Below, in pieces: positions 13,101 through 28,100 of a stretch of 64,000 nucleotides of DNA. Source of the DNA: Nectonema munidae (Eukaryota > Nematomorpha > Nectonematoida > Nectonematidae); assembly GCA_030549495.1 (NCBI GenBank), contig JAUIRK010000936.1:682001-746000 (forward strand), read 5' to 3'. The notes under the pieces are model-generated. The model had not been told where the DNA came from. It did no database searches and worked only from the letters and a program-made list of their open reading frames with translations. Every line of letters starts with the position of its first letter. The stretch's first letter is position 1. The translations under genes were made by a program, and so were the position numbers.

Positions 13101-16100
13101 TAATCAATAAGTTTATTGCTATTTTTCAACATTTAAACTTGTTTTTAATTACAAATTAACTACGGATTTTAAATCTCCTAAAGACGATAACTATTTCAAA
13201 AATTTTTCTAACTAAAATCACTATTAGATGAAGTCTGAGTTCTTTTTGGACCAAGCGATTATTAAAACACTCTGATCAACTGAACAAATAATTTGATCAT
13301 TATTCGCATATATTTTGACTATATGAGACACAGATATAGGCGATTTTGATTCATATTTCTTAATTAAATTTTAATTATTATTTTCATGAATAGGTATAGA
13401 AATACTTAAAAAAAGTGATGATAAAAAATTAGACATTATATTTATTTTAAAAAACTGCATAATTAAAGTTTTAGCAAATTATTGCTCAAAAATTTCAGTA
13501 AATTACGTTTTAAATTTATAATTATTTTCTCAGTAAATTGACTAAGTGTCACGTACTTAAACAAAGGCATAAACTTTTTAATAAAATTTAGTGATAAGGT
13601 ATATAGTACAACTAACTATAGGAGAGAGTATTGAAAAAAATATGACTTTCTGTCTTTTCCAATTAATTGTTAATTCAGGTAATGTGTTCATCAAATACAG
13701 TGAAAATTAATGTTTTTGGCTCATAAGTTGTTTTTTGAAATGTTTTTTCGGAATAAAGGACAAAAAATTACCTCCGTTTTAGTTAAGTACAATTCAATTA
13801 CGTTTTATTCAAAAAAGGGCCTTAAATACTGAGTTTCACTGTAAATAACCATTTTTATTATTATAACTACTAAGTACCGTTTGTTAAAATACTAATTGAA
13901 AATTTTTACTTATAAACACTCTTTAATGTATTTTAGATATTTTAAAATTTTACTGTTTTTAATCACTAAGTTGATTTTATGACTAACACTATAAATAATT
14001 TAGAATGCCTTCTACAAGACTAGAGAAAACCATACAGCTAGTCACACTGAAATAGCAAGCTATTTTTCCAAAAAATGGGGTGTAGTTATTGGACGCACTA
14101 CAATTGGAGATATCCTGAGAAATGGCAAAAAGTGGGTCCCAGATTCAGGCTATACTTCAGGGCGTTCAGCCAAAAATATCAAGTTAGAAGAAGCTCTTAT
14201 GCTTTGGTTCAATAATATGAGGTTGAAGAATGCTTGTATATCGGACATGATGTTGTTAGAAAAAGCCCAGGATTTTGGTAAAAGTTTGAAAATTATCATT
14301 TTTTCATACTCTCGTGGATGGCTAGATAGATTTAAGAAAAGGCATGGGATAAGTAGGCGTTATGCACATGGGGAGAGTGGAGGCGTTGATGAAATTCTGA
14401 TGGAAGTAGGACGCCAAAGTTTGAGGGAAAAGTTGGCAAGTTTAGATCCAGCTACTATTTATAACTGTGATGAGACAGGTTTATTTTATAAACTTCAACC
14501 TAATAGCACTTTAGCAACAGCTCCAGTGAAAGGACAAAAAAAGAGTAAAGATCGTTTAACTATTCTTTTATGTTCAAATAGTGATGGCTCACACAAACTC
14601 AAGCCGTTTATAATTGGAAAAGCAAGGAAACCTCGTTGTTTTGGAAAAAAGTTTGATCCTTCTATTTATGTTGAGTACACACATAATGCAAAAGCCTGGA
14701 TGACGGGCATTTTGTTTCAAAACTGGCTAACAAATCTCAACACGCAAATGAGAATAAATGGTAAGAAAATCACTTTACTGTGTGATAACGCTTCGTGCCA
14801 CAAAACAAAAGAGTTTTCCAACGTTAGCGTTATTTTTTTACCTCCTAACACAACTTCATATATCCAACCTATGGATAGTGGAATTATAAAAAGCTTCAAA
14901 GCCCACTATAGAAAACTTCAAACAAGACATTTGATTAATTGTCATGAAAATAATGAGATTCCTACCGTATCTGTAAGAGCTGCTTTGGAAATGATAAAGA
15001 CAGCTTGGAATAATGTGACGCCTTCTGTTATACTCAATTGCTGGTGGCACACTTCCATTTTACCTTCTTTATCCGAAGACTTACAAAACATTGAAAGCAC
15101 TCAGTCAACGCAGGTAATATTACGAGACCTTCAAAGTAATATAGATCTTTTGGCTGAAAAGCGCCAAAATTCTTCTTGCGAATATATTTCTGCTTGCGAG
15201 TTTGTTGAAATTGATCATGATACAGAAGTTGCTCCTTCACTCAATGACAAAGAGATTATTGAAATTGTGAAAGATTGTGAGACCTCTCTTAATTCTTCTA
15301 GTGAAGATCCTCATGAGGAAGAGAAAATTAGCTTTTCAGAAGCAAAAAAGTCGCTTGCAACTTTAATAAATTTCATGGAGCAAAATCATGATTTCGGAAA
15401 AGATCATCTTGATTTGCTCTGGAATATGAAGCGTGCATTGGAAGCAAGAAAAGTTAAAGAAGCTAAGCAAACAACTTTACATACTTTTTTCACAAAAAAT
15501 AAAATTTAGTAAATCAATTTGTATTGTATCTTCTTTTTCGAACGTTTTGTTTACTGAATTCTGCACGATAAGTTGAGTTAAAGAGACTATAGCTTAGAAA
15601 GTTTTTGAAAGTTCAATTTTTGATAGTTATTTAATGAAAAAAATAAGTAATCTTTTTATTTAAAATCTAAATCATAATTCAGTTTTTTTATGTTCCAATT
15701 CAGTACAGAATAGTTCTAAGAAAATTGAATAGGTCTTCCATTACACTTCAAAGTTCCGTCAGCCTCGATTATCCGCCTTATTTAGCAGAAACGAACGTGG
15801 ACGGAACAACGAGGTCTGACTATTTATTCAAACTTTTTATTGCATAAATGCACCCAAAACATAAAATTAGGAGTAATAAATAAATCAAATGTAGTCCAAA
15901 ACACACATTTGTATGAGCATAAACTGTTTTCAAATCTTAAACTAAACCCTTCATTTATCATTCATAGGATTCTTGAATTTATAAAAGAAATAGTAAATCG
16001 ATACAATTAAGTAGAATTTTCAATGACAAAAGAAACCACTGATCTTCTAAAAAATCGATATTTTTTAGTAAAAAATTTCACCTTTTATACATCACAAAAT

Positions 16101-19100
16101 TTTGAAAAGCTTCGATCTTCAAATATGAAGTAAAATGAAAGAAAGGCGATAGTAAGGCAAGTGACATGTTTTTGATCGATATCTAAACACTTAGAGCAAG
16201 GCCAATACTTAGTTTGATAAGGATTGTAATACGCAGATTATAATTATTTGGTTAATAAAGTAGAAAACAATACCGGAATACTACTCGTTTTCATTATTCT
16301 ATTATAGATGTCAAGAAATATCGCAGTAGCATATGGGCGGGCAGTGTTGTTTATCATAAAACTTTCTAGGGGGGCATTGAAAAATCTTAAATCGGTATAG
16401 ATTCGCGATATACCGTTTTAAAAATTGTACATTTGAAAAAGTGATCAAAAATTTAGATTTCATGATTTACAAATCAAGCTATTTGCGATGCATTCTGACG
16501 CGCCTATATTTTGAGTGGGGGATAAGCGTTAGTAGCTTTAAGACTGTGGACCATTAAAAGAAAGATCTTACTTTCCCGCTTTCTTTATCCTTGAAGATGT
16601 TTTTGGGGCCAACGGCAACTGCAAATCGTTCACCTTTAACGATATTTCCAACAAATTGCGAGGCAGGAGAAACCTCTATTAAATACGAAGAATGTGTTAT
16701 CTCAGTGATTCAGATCAAGTGAAGTGGTGAATCAACCTGGATGCTTGACCCGAGGCTTCGGCAAGTTCTTAATCGCTGCGTGTGGACATAGAAGCAGATT
16801 GGCCGGGTGAAGAGTTCCTTGTAGAAGACGACGCTTAGTTTCACCGATGTGTATGCCGTTATGCAAAGACGACTTGGGCAGTTTGTTAGGCAGGAGAAGG
16901 GCGATGCAATAAATACTGGTATTGTGAATGGTGTGCACAGCACGCAGCACGCGGCTCATCCACTGAAAACTTTCATCCTCAGTGCAGCCATGCCTTTGCT
17001 CTGCTACAATCACTATACGCTCGTCGTAGTGAACGTTTATACAAAAAACTGCTAATCTAAAAATAGAGAACTAGTGCTATTGCAAAACAAAGCATTATAC
17101 AAGGAAATCGCCCCTTTTTATCCTATGCTACTATCTAAGCTATGAGTTCTTTTTTATTTAAGGGGTAAAAATCATAAAATGATAAACTAACATATGTTCT
17201 TCACTATCTTAATAGTATGAGAGAATTAATTTTTGAATGAAGGAATGACAATTTTCATTTAGTTTATTATCCAAAGTTTTCTTTCTATTTTTGTGAGCAT
17301 TTCAATTATTCTATCGCAGATAATGGGTGCTTGGTATAATGGATACCAAGTATTAACAAGGCTCAAGATGATGGAATGAATGAAAGTTAGAGGATGATAG
17401 GAATACCTACCACGAATGAACAAACTTAATTCAACAAGTTTATTGAATGTTCATAAAAACATCGTATGTGAGAGTTTCTAATCATGCATAGACAATTCTT
17501 ACGCCATGTCACTTCGCTGCAAATTGTATTTATTGCATATGAAATAACTGCTATGCATGTATCATTCACCCGTTTACTAATGCCATGCTTTATTTGTATA
17601 TTCAACTTAGTTTAACAAGTAGAAAAACATTGTTATTTAAGTGTATCAGTTTATATAAAATAATTAACCTCTCATATAGAGAATTTCAGCTTGATGTCAA
17701 GCTGTGATGATTATCATTGTGAACACAAGTAATGTAATAGGAAATAAAATAATAATGTATATACCTTCCTCTGTAAATAAATTTCATTGGATGAACTACA
17801 AGAATGGTGGCGACAATGTCATCAACGCTGTGAATCCTAGATCCAATATGCATAATAGAGTCTTTAGAGCCGCATATAAATATATTTCCATCAGGTCCAA
17901 AAAAGCCTATCAAGCGTGACTTGACGAAAATTTTGTCACTGATTGGATTCCTATTCTTATCTAAAGGCTGTACCTATTAATGCGAAAAAAGCTTCTAATA
18001 ATAAATGCTGATAAAAACACGAGGAAACTACCTTAAAATTAGAGTTTGATAAACCATCGAGCCCAAAGTAAGAGTCTCCTGTTGTAGATGAAGCGATACA
18101 AATCTCTCCCAGTTCATCGCTTTTACACAAATAAGGAATGCCATGGATTTTAATGACAATGAGTACAGCTAAAATTGAAAAAAGGTCTTATAAAAAATAA
18201 TTTAGATCACGAAATTCTCAAACTTTCGGAAAATCAACTACAAAAGTGACTCTAAACCAGAGCGTAACAAACTTTTTTACTCAATGACTCGTAGTACTAG
18301 AAATCTAAAACTCCAGCGATCCTTATAGAGGTTTTCCCAAAGTGGATTCGCTAAAACACAGCGATTCAGGAAAAAAAATATTTCAGCATCTGAAAGATTT
18401 TGGGAAACCCCAAGGCGAAATTTAAGCTTTTTAAAAGATTTAATTGGATCGAAGAGTTTATTGATGCTGGATATTATAAAAGACGAAATTTCAAGTTGTT
18501 AATTTTAACCTTAAATCACTTATTTTTTCGATATTAAATAGATTCCTTTGTTTTGTCAAAATAGTCTTTGCATGGCTTAACCGTTCAGAAAGATGGTTGA
18601 AAATGACAACATGAAAGGGTGAACCATTTTGAACAAAGATTATTAATCAAATTCTAGTGGTGAAAACTTTGAAAAAAATATTAGTATTTCCAAAGCGTAA
18701 ATTTTTTTTTCGTTTTCTCAAAAGTAATGATTAAATGCTCAAATCAACTATATTTATTAAAATCAAACTCTTTATTTTTGAAATTTGTAGAATAGCTTAT
18801 GTTGGCGAGTTACTATTTTCTAACGTTAGTTCCTAACAGTCTTGTTAGTTTTATATATAAATCTTTTGAAATTTATCTCTCTAATTCAAAAACCTCATTT
18901 TGGAAAGAATAGAAAAATTATGAATATAATAGCAATTCTGATTTGATCACTACGATGTGAAGAAGTGATGTCACTTCCTTTGTTAAAGAAGGGACTATAT
19001 ATATATCATATATTTATGTAATAAAGCCATACGTAGAACCTAGACTATACATAAAGTCAGCACTACCTAACGGTGACTTTTATCTAGGTTGGCTGGAAAT

Positions 19101-22100
19101 ACACTTACTCAACGCTACTGCAGTTGCGAAAGTGTAACAAAAATTCTATATTTTTCCCTGTGAGCATTTTCCAGCGATGGATATATACTTTCTCAGTTCT
19201 AATAAAAATTGTTTTCTTTTTTTGAACTGATAGATTGCACTAATAACGAGAAAATCTAAGTTGGGGCTAACAACGACAACAACTAGCAAGCAATATTATA
19301 TAATGTCGAGGTCTATCGACTTCTTTATTTTTAGGCCCTTTAAATTTTACACAGTTTAAAAATGAATTATATGAATACTTTACACTTTTATTTCGAATAT
19401 TTAGTGCTGTTTGCCTGTTTTAAAAAGAACGCATGCGCTATATTTAAGAGAAAGAAGTTTAAAATATAAGCTAAAAAGAGTGTAAAACTGGGGTAAGGAA
19501 AACATTGCAGAGTGGGTTTTCCTTCAAAGGTAAACACTTGACTCCATAGATACAAGCGTTGAATTTAAAACAAAATGAACAATAAGTGAATGAATGGCTC
19601 AACTATAGAAAATCTTATATTTCAAATTAAATTTTAAAACCCCTATAAAGTGTAGCACTTGTCTCGGATAAACTTACATACCGTTAAATGATTACTAAGT
19701 TAATATAAGCGCTAAGTTAGATCTTCCAAAACTAAAAGTAAATTATTTTAAATCAAGAAGAATAGGAATCGTACAAAATTTTGTTATGATCGTATCACTA
19801 ATTGAAAGATTGAGCTTTTCACCATTAACATGTTATTCTATAAATGGACCTACTTGATATGACAACAGAGATGCATCTCGAAATAAACAAGCAGTCTTTT
19901 GGTAGTGATTCGATCAAGCCCCAATAATTTTGAAGACAAAAATAGTTGCATCGTGAAAAATTGAAAAAGTAGTTTTGACATTAAGCTGTTTAAACCCATT
20001 ATGATTTTTCCTTTGAAATTTAGATTAATGTTCCATCTCTCAAATTCCCAAGATGCAAACCCTTTTGAGAGCTAACTCGCTACGCGGGCCAATGATAGCC
20101 AAAACATAGGATGTTTCAGTCACTCAGTTTTGGTTGTATATAAAGTATTGAACTGGTATTTTCCTTCAAAAATATAGAAAACGCAATATTTATTTATTTT
20201 AGTTTGAAAAACTTAACTACTAAATCCAAGAAAAAGTTAAATATCATAGTATATTTAACCTTCTGGGATAGGAGAACCATTATTTTGAATGACCACGGAT
20301 GAATAAGAACTTTTGTCATTGACTCTGATCACGGCATGACTTAAGGCAAAGAGAGAAAGAATAGTTCTATTATTCATATAGGATAACTTCAGTTTTGTAC
20401 TAGGCCTAAAAATTGGAAAATAAAGAAAAAGGTTAAAATAAATAGCATACTTGTTTGTTACTTTAGAAACAGTCAAATTAATTTTTCGTATGTCATCTCT
20501 CGTAATTGGATGTAAAGACCTTTATTCAAAAATTTTAAATTTAGCATATGTGGACTAATCTTTGTCATTTGGCAACCTTAAATGGCTTCTTTTTCCTATA
20601 TCCAATTAATTTTTTTGTTCCGTCAAAATAGCCTTTTATTTTTAATAAATTGTAAAAATGATGTACAAAAACAACACATCGTCGTATAATTTTCACTACT
20701 CAAAAAGGGCACTTTAGGCTTTATCCGCTACCCTTCGTTTTTCAAAACGAACTGACAAAAAACCAAAATAAAATATGTATTCTTTTCACCCTTTGATCCA
20801 TCTTCCACATGTTTTAGATAGTATATTGTGTAAAATATACGCACATTCACATCCATCATATTTGATTCCTATCTGTACGATAATATAGAAAAAGAAGTAC
20901 ACAGGGAATCAGATTTTTCATCATTGCGATTTTTTTTAATTTTATTTATTCAAAATTATTATTTCTATATTTTATCCATTAAAAATTCTATGCTAAAGTT
21001 TATTTAATTGTTTTAATTTATTTTTTTATATAAAATATTTATACCTTCTTTTCAATACTTTGTCTGATTTCCTTTAGCTCGAATGATTGAATCAATTCTT
21101 CTTGGAAGAGAGCTATATAGATTCTTTATATATTCATCTAGAAGCAATTCCCATTCCTGCTTTGAACATTCCCATTCTTGGGTTTCTTAGATGAACTTTT
21201 CTTTTTAGCTCAACTCACATTTGTTCAATTATATTAACATAAGGGCTTCGAGGTGGGTAGATTTTTTAGAAGACACAGAATTTTTATTTAAAAATTGCTG
21301 AGTCGAACAAGACCTGAAATATATTACTAATATTTATATTAGGCAGTAAATTGGTTTCAATTAATTCGTTGTATTTTATACTATTGAGTGTTCCATCAAT
21401 TTTTAACAACTTTCTTCTACCATCGCTTTTTATAAATCCCCAAAGCATCAAACTTTTTCTTTTGTGTTTGAACTTTTTTACGGCATGACGTTTATCAAAT
21501 CGCATTCCTTTAGGCCTTCTAACTTATTGCCGTGAATTGGGATGAAGCTCATTCTTCGTTTCATCACTAAAAATTACATTATGCCAATCATACACTCAAA
21601 TCTTTTTTTTAATTGAACTTTATTCAAAGTTGGTTTTTTAGCTGCTAAACACCCATTCAAATAATTTTTTCTAAGGATTCGTTTTACTGTATCAATTGAG
21701 ATATATTTTGATGAATTATTTTCTTCCTTTGCCTTGCAGAAAAATTAGGATTAATCTTTGACAATAAAAACAATGATAAAAATGTGAAAAAAATATTTTT
21801 ACCTGAAAAGTCAACAAATGGCCGAAAACGTTTGCGCGAAATATTTAATAGATAAAATATACAAATAATAATAATTTTGAATAAATTAAAAAAGAAAAAA
21901 ATCAGAAATTTTTATTAATAAAAAAAGTATTCTTTTAAGATGGTATTTATAATGAATGAATTTAATATAATAAATTTCAATGATGGAAAGATTGTAAAGA
22001 AAAAAAATATTAGCTGTGACCGAAAACATTTGCACTCTACTGTATATTCGACTGGTATAAACATTTGAGGATAAACTTGATTTTATTTATATTAGTGTGA

Positions 22101-25100
22101 CAGTTTTGGATGTATTCGAGTTTTTCATTGTTAATATTGGATGTCTAGTAAAATATGTTCTAAGCGATTCCTATTTTGTACATTACGTATATACACAGTT
22201 AGTTTTAAAACTTTTTTAAAATAAAAATGATTTTTTTTAATTTTGAACAAATTAACTTTCTATGAAATGGCGCCAGGCCTTTTGATCATTCCTACACATT
22301 TATTGACAAATAGTTTTTTTTTATATACAATTCCTTTTTTATTAGTGTTCTTAGTTATTATAATTTCAAAAGTTTTGTTCTTTCCCTTTATTTGTAAAAT
22401 AAATTTTTCTTCTCCAAATTTATAAGAGAGGGCTTACTTTTCTATTTGCGAAATTGTGAGGATACTTATAAAAACAGTGGTGATCGTTTTTATGGATCAC
22501 AAGTTATGTTTATGGAGAATAGAGTACAATTTATCTGTTAGACATAATAGCATCTTATAAACATTGTTTTCCTAATATTTTCAAAACTCAACATCTCAAG
22601 TCTCTGAAGTAGTCGAACATGAATCAAGAATTATATATTCAAGTTGTGCTTCACTTGTTGCTCACATAACTAAAAATGAAGCTACCTCTAACTACAAGGT
22701 TGTTATGATTTTATGTAAAAAATGATGTCAAAGTAAAGGCCACAATTTTTGTTATCTAATAAATTCTAATCTGGTGTCGATGAGTCGAATCAGATGATGC
22801 GTGCTTATACAGCCTACACGACCTCATGGCAATGACCAATGGTTGTTTTCAACCATTATATGGACATGGCTGGCTTGAACACCATTGAAAATGTTATGGA
22901 ATTGAAACAAATGAAAGTGGTAGGAAAGAATGCATGAAAAAACGGGCTATGCTTCTCTATGAAACCTGCATGAAAATTCGTGCACAAAGTATGAAAATTA
23001 CCAGTGAGTTAAGGTGTTTGCTTTAGATTCATTCATAGATACAAAAAAGAATCCCCAATCACTTCTCAATCTACCAGATGCTATTGTATCCTTTGTTATC
23101 CAGATAAATAGCAAGAATTTTCAAGTGTGTTGGAACTGTTATCAAAATGTTAATAATAAACACAAGAAATTTCTGTGAATTTACAGTACATAAAATGCAA
23201 ATTTTATTTTGAAAATTCAATTTTTTCCATTTTTTTTAATTGCATTCCTAAAAAAATTTTCTTTGCAATTTATCATTACTTTCATTGAAGTTCAAAAAAA
23301 GTATTTTATTTTTTTTGGTTTCATGAAAATGATTAAATTTTGAAGATAACTTGTTCGGTCTATTTTCTTGCTATACTATTGATTGAAATAATCATTAGTT
23401 CTTTTTTTTATTATAAAAAATGAAATTTTGGATGAAACAATTGTATAAAAATTAAAAGCATGCATGTTTAGGCCGACTTCATTATATTAAGTGAGCACAT
23501 TTATTCCTTATATTTGATGTTTATTATTATGTTTATAATCAGGTGGTTGAGTATATGCTGTGGCCAATATTTTATATTCGTCTATAAAATGTTCATTCAT
23601 TCATTTGCATTTTTCTACTTAACATTAAAAACCAATCATCTTCGATTAAGAGAAAATTTTTCATTTGAAATATAATATGAAATTCTTTTAATGCCTCTTA
23701 ATTAATTTAATGTTGGTTTCATTAGCTATTGACCAAATAACAACTGAAGATTGGTCAAGAAACATATATAGAATGACAACTTCTATAATTAACAATATAA
23801 AATTTGATGTCTCTTGCATAAACATTATGTACAAAGTTAATAATTTCAGAGTGAAGAAAATGTCTTGTACATCTAGAAATCCAACAATTTAAGTAGACTC
23901 AATTCCTTTTGATAGATCACTTAGACATAAAAATAGAGCGCAATCTCCTTGGACCCCGATATTAGAACGGTGCTTGACTGTAACATGGTTGTTAGAAGCG
24001 ATTGAATAAAATAATAATAAATCGTTATCAGTTTTCTTTAAAGTCCAATATCGTTACACCTATAAAGTTATGCAAAAAATTTACACTTTAAAAGCCAGTG
24101 TCTGGGCTTCTGATGACGTTGCACAAGGGCAGATAGCTTCTTCTTTCAAACCTTTGGGCTTGAAAAAGTCTAAGAAGCTGTCGATGGAGGAATGAGACCC
24201 TATGTTTAAAATAAGAGTTAGACATAGTGTGAACTTTAATAAGACATTTAAAGATACATGGGTTTTCAGCGTCCGTTATGATTAGAGCTTTAAGAGAAGA
24301 TAAATTGAAGGTTTGGTAGTTCTTCGCAGATATCAAACTCCAATGCAAATCGCTTGATTTAACTATAGCATATGAGGCTGAAAATAAAGAAAGCATTAGG
24401 GAAATCTTTGAAATACAAAATTACTTTAACAAACCTTTGTATTTTGTGACGATACTTATCCATATTGAAGGATTAACTCTCATAACAGAGTATGGAATAA
24501 AAATAACATGAAGACCATTGAATACACTCTTAAAAATACAAATATAGCATGTATAATTTTAAGATATGTAATACACATATAATTTTGCCATAACAGAGCC
24601 TCGCTATGATTTAATTGATTTTTATATGATTATAATTAGAAAAATTTTAAAAATTCATTTTTAACTTGATATTTGCATATAATTCTTAGAAGATTAAGAA
24701 ATTAACTTGAGCTCTGATATTAAAAAATAAGCAATTAACAATCGGATATTATTTAAAACAATCCTTTATTATAACGAGGTTCTATTGTATATTATGATAT
24801 TTACGGCTATAACAGCATGCAGAAGACCTGATTCTCTTTTCAGATCTAGAATGCACACCAACACTTCACCTAAAAGATATTTAAAATACAAATCAGTATT
24901 ATAAATTCAATTTTAATGGTAACCTTCTGAGTAAGAACATATTTGACTGATGGCCTTACAGTGTGCAAGCATTGATGAACGAGTTATGCAAACACCTTTT
25001 ACAGATCCATCATTATACGTTACATACTAATCGGAGAAAACAAAGTAAAAAAGGAGTAATGGAAAAACGATATGGTATAATACCTCAATGTAAGCATTGT

Positions 25101-28100
25101 TTGAGTCTGAAAGGGAAGTTAAAGGAGGTGCCCATGATTTAGGGGGTTTACTCAAGTTTTGCAGATTTAGCCAGTTCAAGTCTGGCCAAGTCTTGAAATA
25201 TTCTGAAAATTTATTTTTACTGGAGGGAGTGAAATCTTTTGAATTAGCTGAAGAATCATTAACTTTTTTCAATCCAAGTTTTTTAAAACAGGATTCAGAC
25301 GTAAGCGCAACCGAAACCGAACAGGTATCAAGAAGAAAACCGATCTGTTGAGATCCAACATCCTAAACACCAAAACAAAAACTAGCAATTATTCGGGAGC
25401 ATACCTTTTTACATATTTAAGAATGTTATGATGCGTCCAGCCTATAAAAAATGAATGTAATTATAAAAAGTTAACTCGAATATAGATATTCAAATATCTA
25501 AAATCTTTAGTTTTTAGATCTATATATCCTTAAACAAAGTTTACCTTTTAAAAAAATTCAATAATTTTAACTAAAATTGATTCTATAGAAAGGCATTCTC
25601 TAAGTTTGAAAATTTTAAAATATAAATCGAATCAAAGTAAATTAGTAATTTTTAAATTATCAAAAAACAGCACATTTCTATGTTAAGTGCCGCCTGCATA
25701 TCATTTCATAGTTTACCAAACGATGCATGAGAGCAAAATCAAAAAAAATTTGAGAGTGGAGACGTTTTGATTAATTATATATAAATTTTGGTTTGTTTTT
25801 GTTTTAAATTAAAAGTTAAAACGTATATCTAGCTAAGTAAAAAAAGAACTGAACTACCGACTAAGCAATAAACAAATTTCATAATGTAAACTCTGATTTT
25901 GTCGTGCAGACAAATTTGTCTTGAACAGATTTAACACGACCTACATGAAAAACTGTTCATTTTTTAAAAAATTATTTTCATCTGATACCTGATTCTATCT
26001 CTAAAAGAGGAGGGGTCTCAGGCTTACATTTTCTAATGGCATTTGACGAATCTACGTGAAGATCGAGAGGCCGCATAAGTCTCGTGCAAGCTCGTGAACC
26101 TAGTATGTTGATTCGTACAAAGAATTTAAATTTTCCTTACCCGCTTAGAAACAGGTACTTCACACGATACAGGAACAATACCTGCAAAGTGACATCCATA
26201 AAAAGCAGTAATAAAATTGCAGGCATCACTATTGGGATAAACCAAAGCTACCTACACAAAATAATGCAAAGATTTGTGAAATGCGTTATAAAATGAACCA
26301 TTAACGTACTCGGTCTCCAACTTTCAACGGAAAGCCTTCTTTTTTGTGCGATTTATTTAATAAGTTGTAAGCAATTTTTTTTGTTCTTTTGTACAACTTT
26401 CCTAAAAATAGCTTGGGTAAAAGCAAAAATGTTTTTTTAAATAGTTTACCATATGTCAAGGAATCAATAGTTTTGCCATAACAATCAATAACCATAATGA
26501 GGGGTGATTTAGGATACGCAGTTCCATATCTTTCTATTCCTTCAATGATTGATTTCGGTTTTGAAATAGATGTCTTTTAAAAAAAACGGAAACAATAAAA
26601 AGTATTCTAAACAATAATTTTTTACATAAAGATGTTTTCCGATAACAGGACTGACATCGTCACCTTCAGGTATGGGAACTGGATGATCTAGTATGAATTC
26701 TGTTCAATTAAATATGAAATAAAAGTGGTCAAGATCAAAAATAAACAACTAAACAAAAACCTTCAAGATCTTGATCATCTTGATCTTTGAAGTATTCACA
26801 GAGTGACTGCTTCTGTGGATGCTAAAAAAATTGATACCAAAATCGAACTATGATGAAAAACAAAAAAGCTACTTTTAGTGTATTGAGCAAATATTCTATT
26901 CGTGTAGAAACTTTGAGAGGAGTCCTTTTTTCTAAGTTCAAATAAGTTAGGATTTATAATAAAAATAAGTACATAGCATAAGACTTAACAAAAGGCGCGA
27001 TTCTCAAAAGAGCTAAAACATGCGTTTAATAAATAAAATTTGTTGCGCAGTGATGAATATCTCTTGCATAAACATTATGTACAAAGTTAATAATTTCAGA
27101 GTGAAGAAAATATCTTATACATCTAGAAATCCAAGAATTTAAGAAGACTCGATTCCTTTTGATAGATCACATAGACATACAAAATAGGTTCTTTTTGAAT
27201 AAACTAGTCTATCATCCACAAAGAAGTTTCATGCAACGTTAGTATGAGCACTAACAGATGCGAAATTGCTTATAGTGCGATTAGACCATGTACTCTTTTT
27301 TAAAGATTAAGTAGTAAGTTGGTGTAGGGAATGAAAAAGTAAAATGTTGGCTTTAATGATAGGTAGATCATGCAATACCATAACTCCAAACAATATTCTT
27401 ACAGATTATGGCACTTTATCATTTATTAAGCATGTTTGAAAAGGATTTAATACTCTTTATTCAAAGCGTATAATAAAATTTAAAATTTGCTATTAAGTAT
27501 AAAAAGATGAAGTTAGCCATAGCAAGTTTATTATAGCAATGAAAAGAAAAAAGACATTCATACCTCTGTATTTTTCAACTTGATCAATAGCTAAAATTGA
27601 CAGCATTCTTCATTTATCACTTGAATGATCTAAGGTTAGGCTTAAAATACATTTAAAGTTGACGAAACTTTGGCCTTTCAAGGCGAACCCATATTCAAAT
27701 CTCTTACGGGCAAAGCATTAAAGCTGAATACTGTGTATTATGCTATATAAAAATCCTTCAAACGTTCGACACACAAAGACAGTGTCTCTTAAATGAGCAA
27801 TAGCGTGAGTGATATTTCAATTAGTGATGCTATGATTTTAATCCGACAGAAAGAAGAAACAATAAAATATATTTTCTTGGAAATGTTTTTAGCAAATGAA
27901 GAACTTAGTGCTACCTATCTTTTTTGATACTTTGTGTTTGTTGAAGGAAATATCTTCTGAGCTTATATTATTCGTATTGGCGTCACATGAACTTCTTTTT
28001 TTGTCGAGAGAATGAGATCGAGGAGGCGTATTGTAGAAGTCAACAATTGCACAAGAAGTTAAGTCCGGCGGTGGATATTCGGATATTATGGCTTTTGTTT

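Noticed and set aside
14717..15240. Three minus-strand frames of 60-68 codons
   Set aside because: Antisense shadows of the Tigger transposase.
16849..17055. 68-codon + strand open frame
   Set aside because: Antisense shadow of the DIP2 exon 17056-16737.
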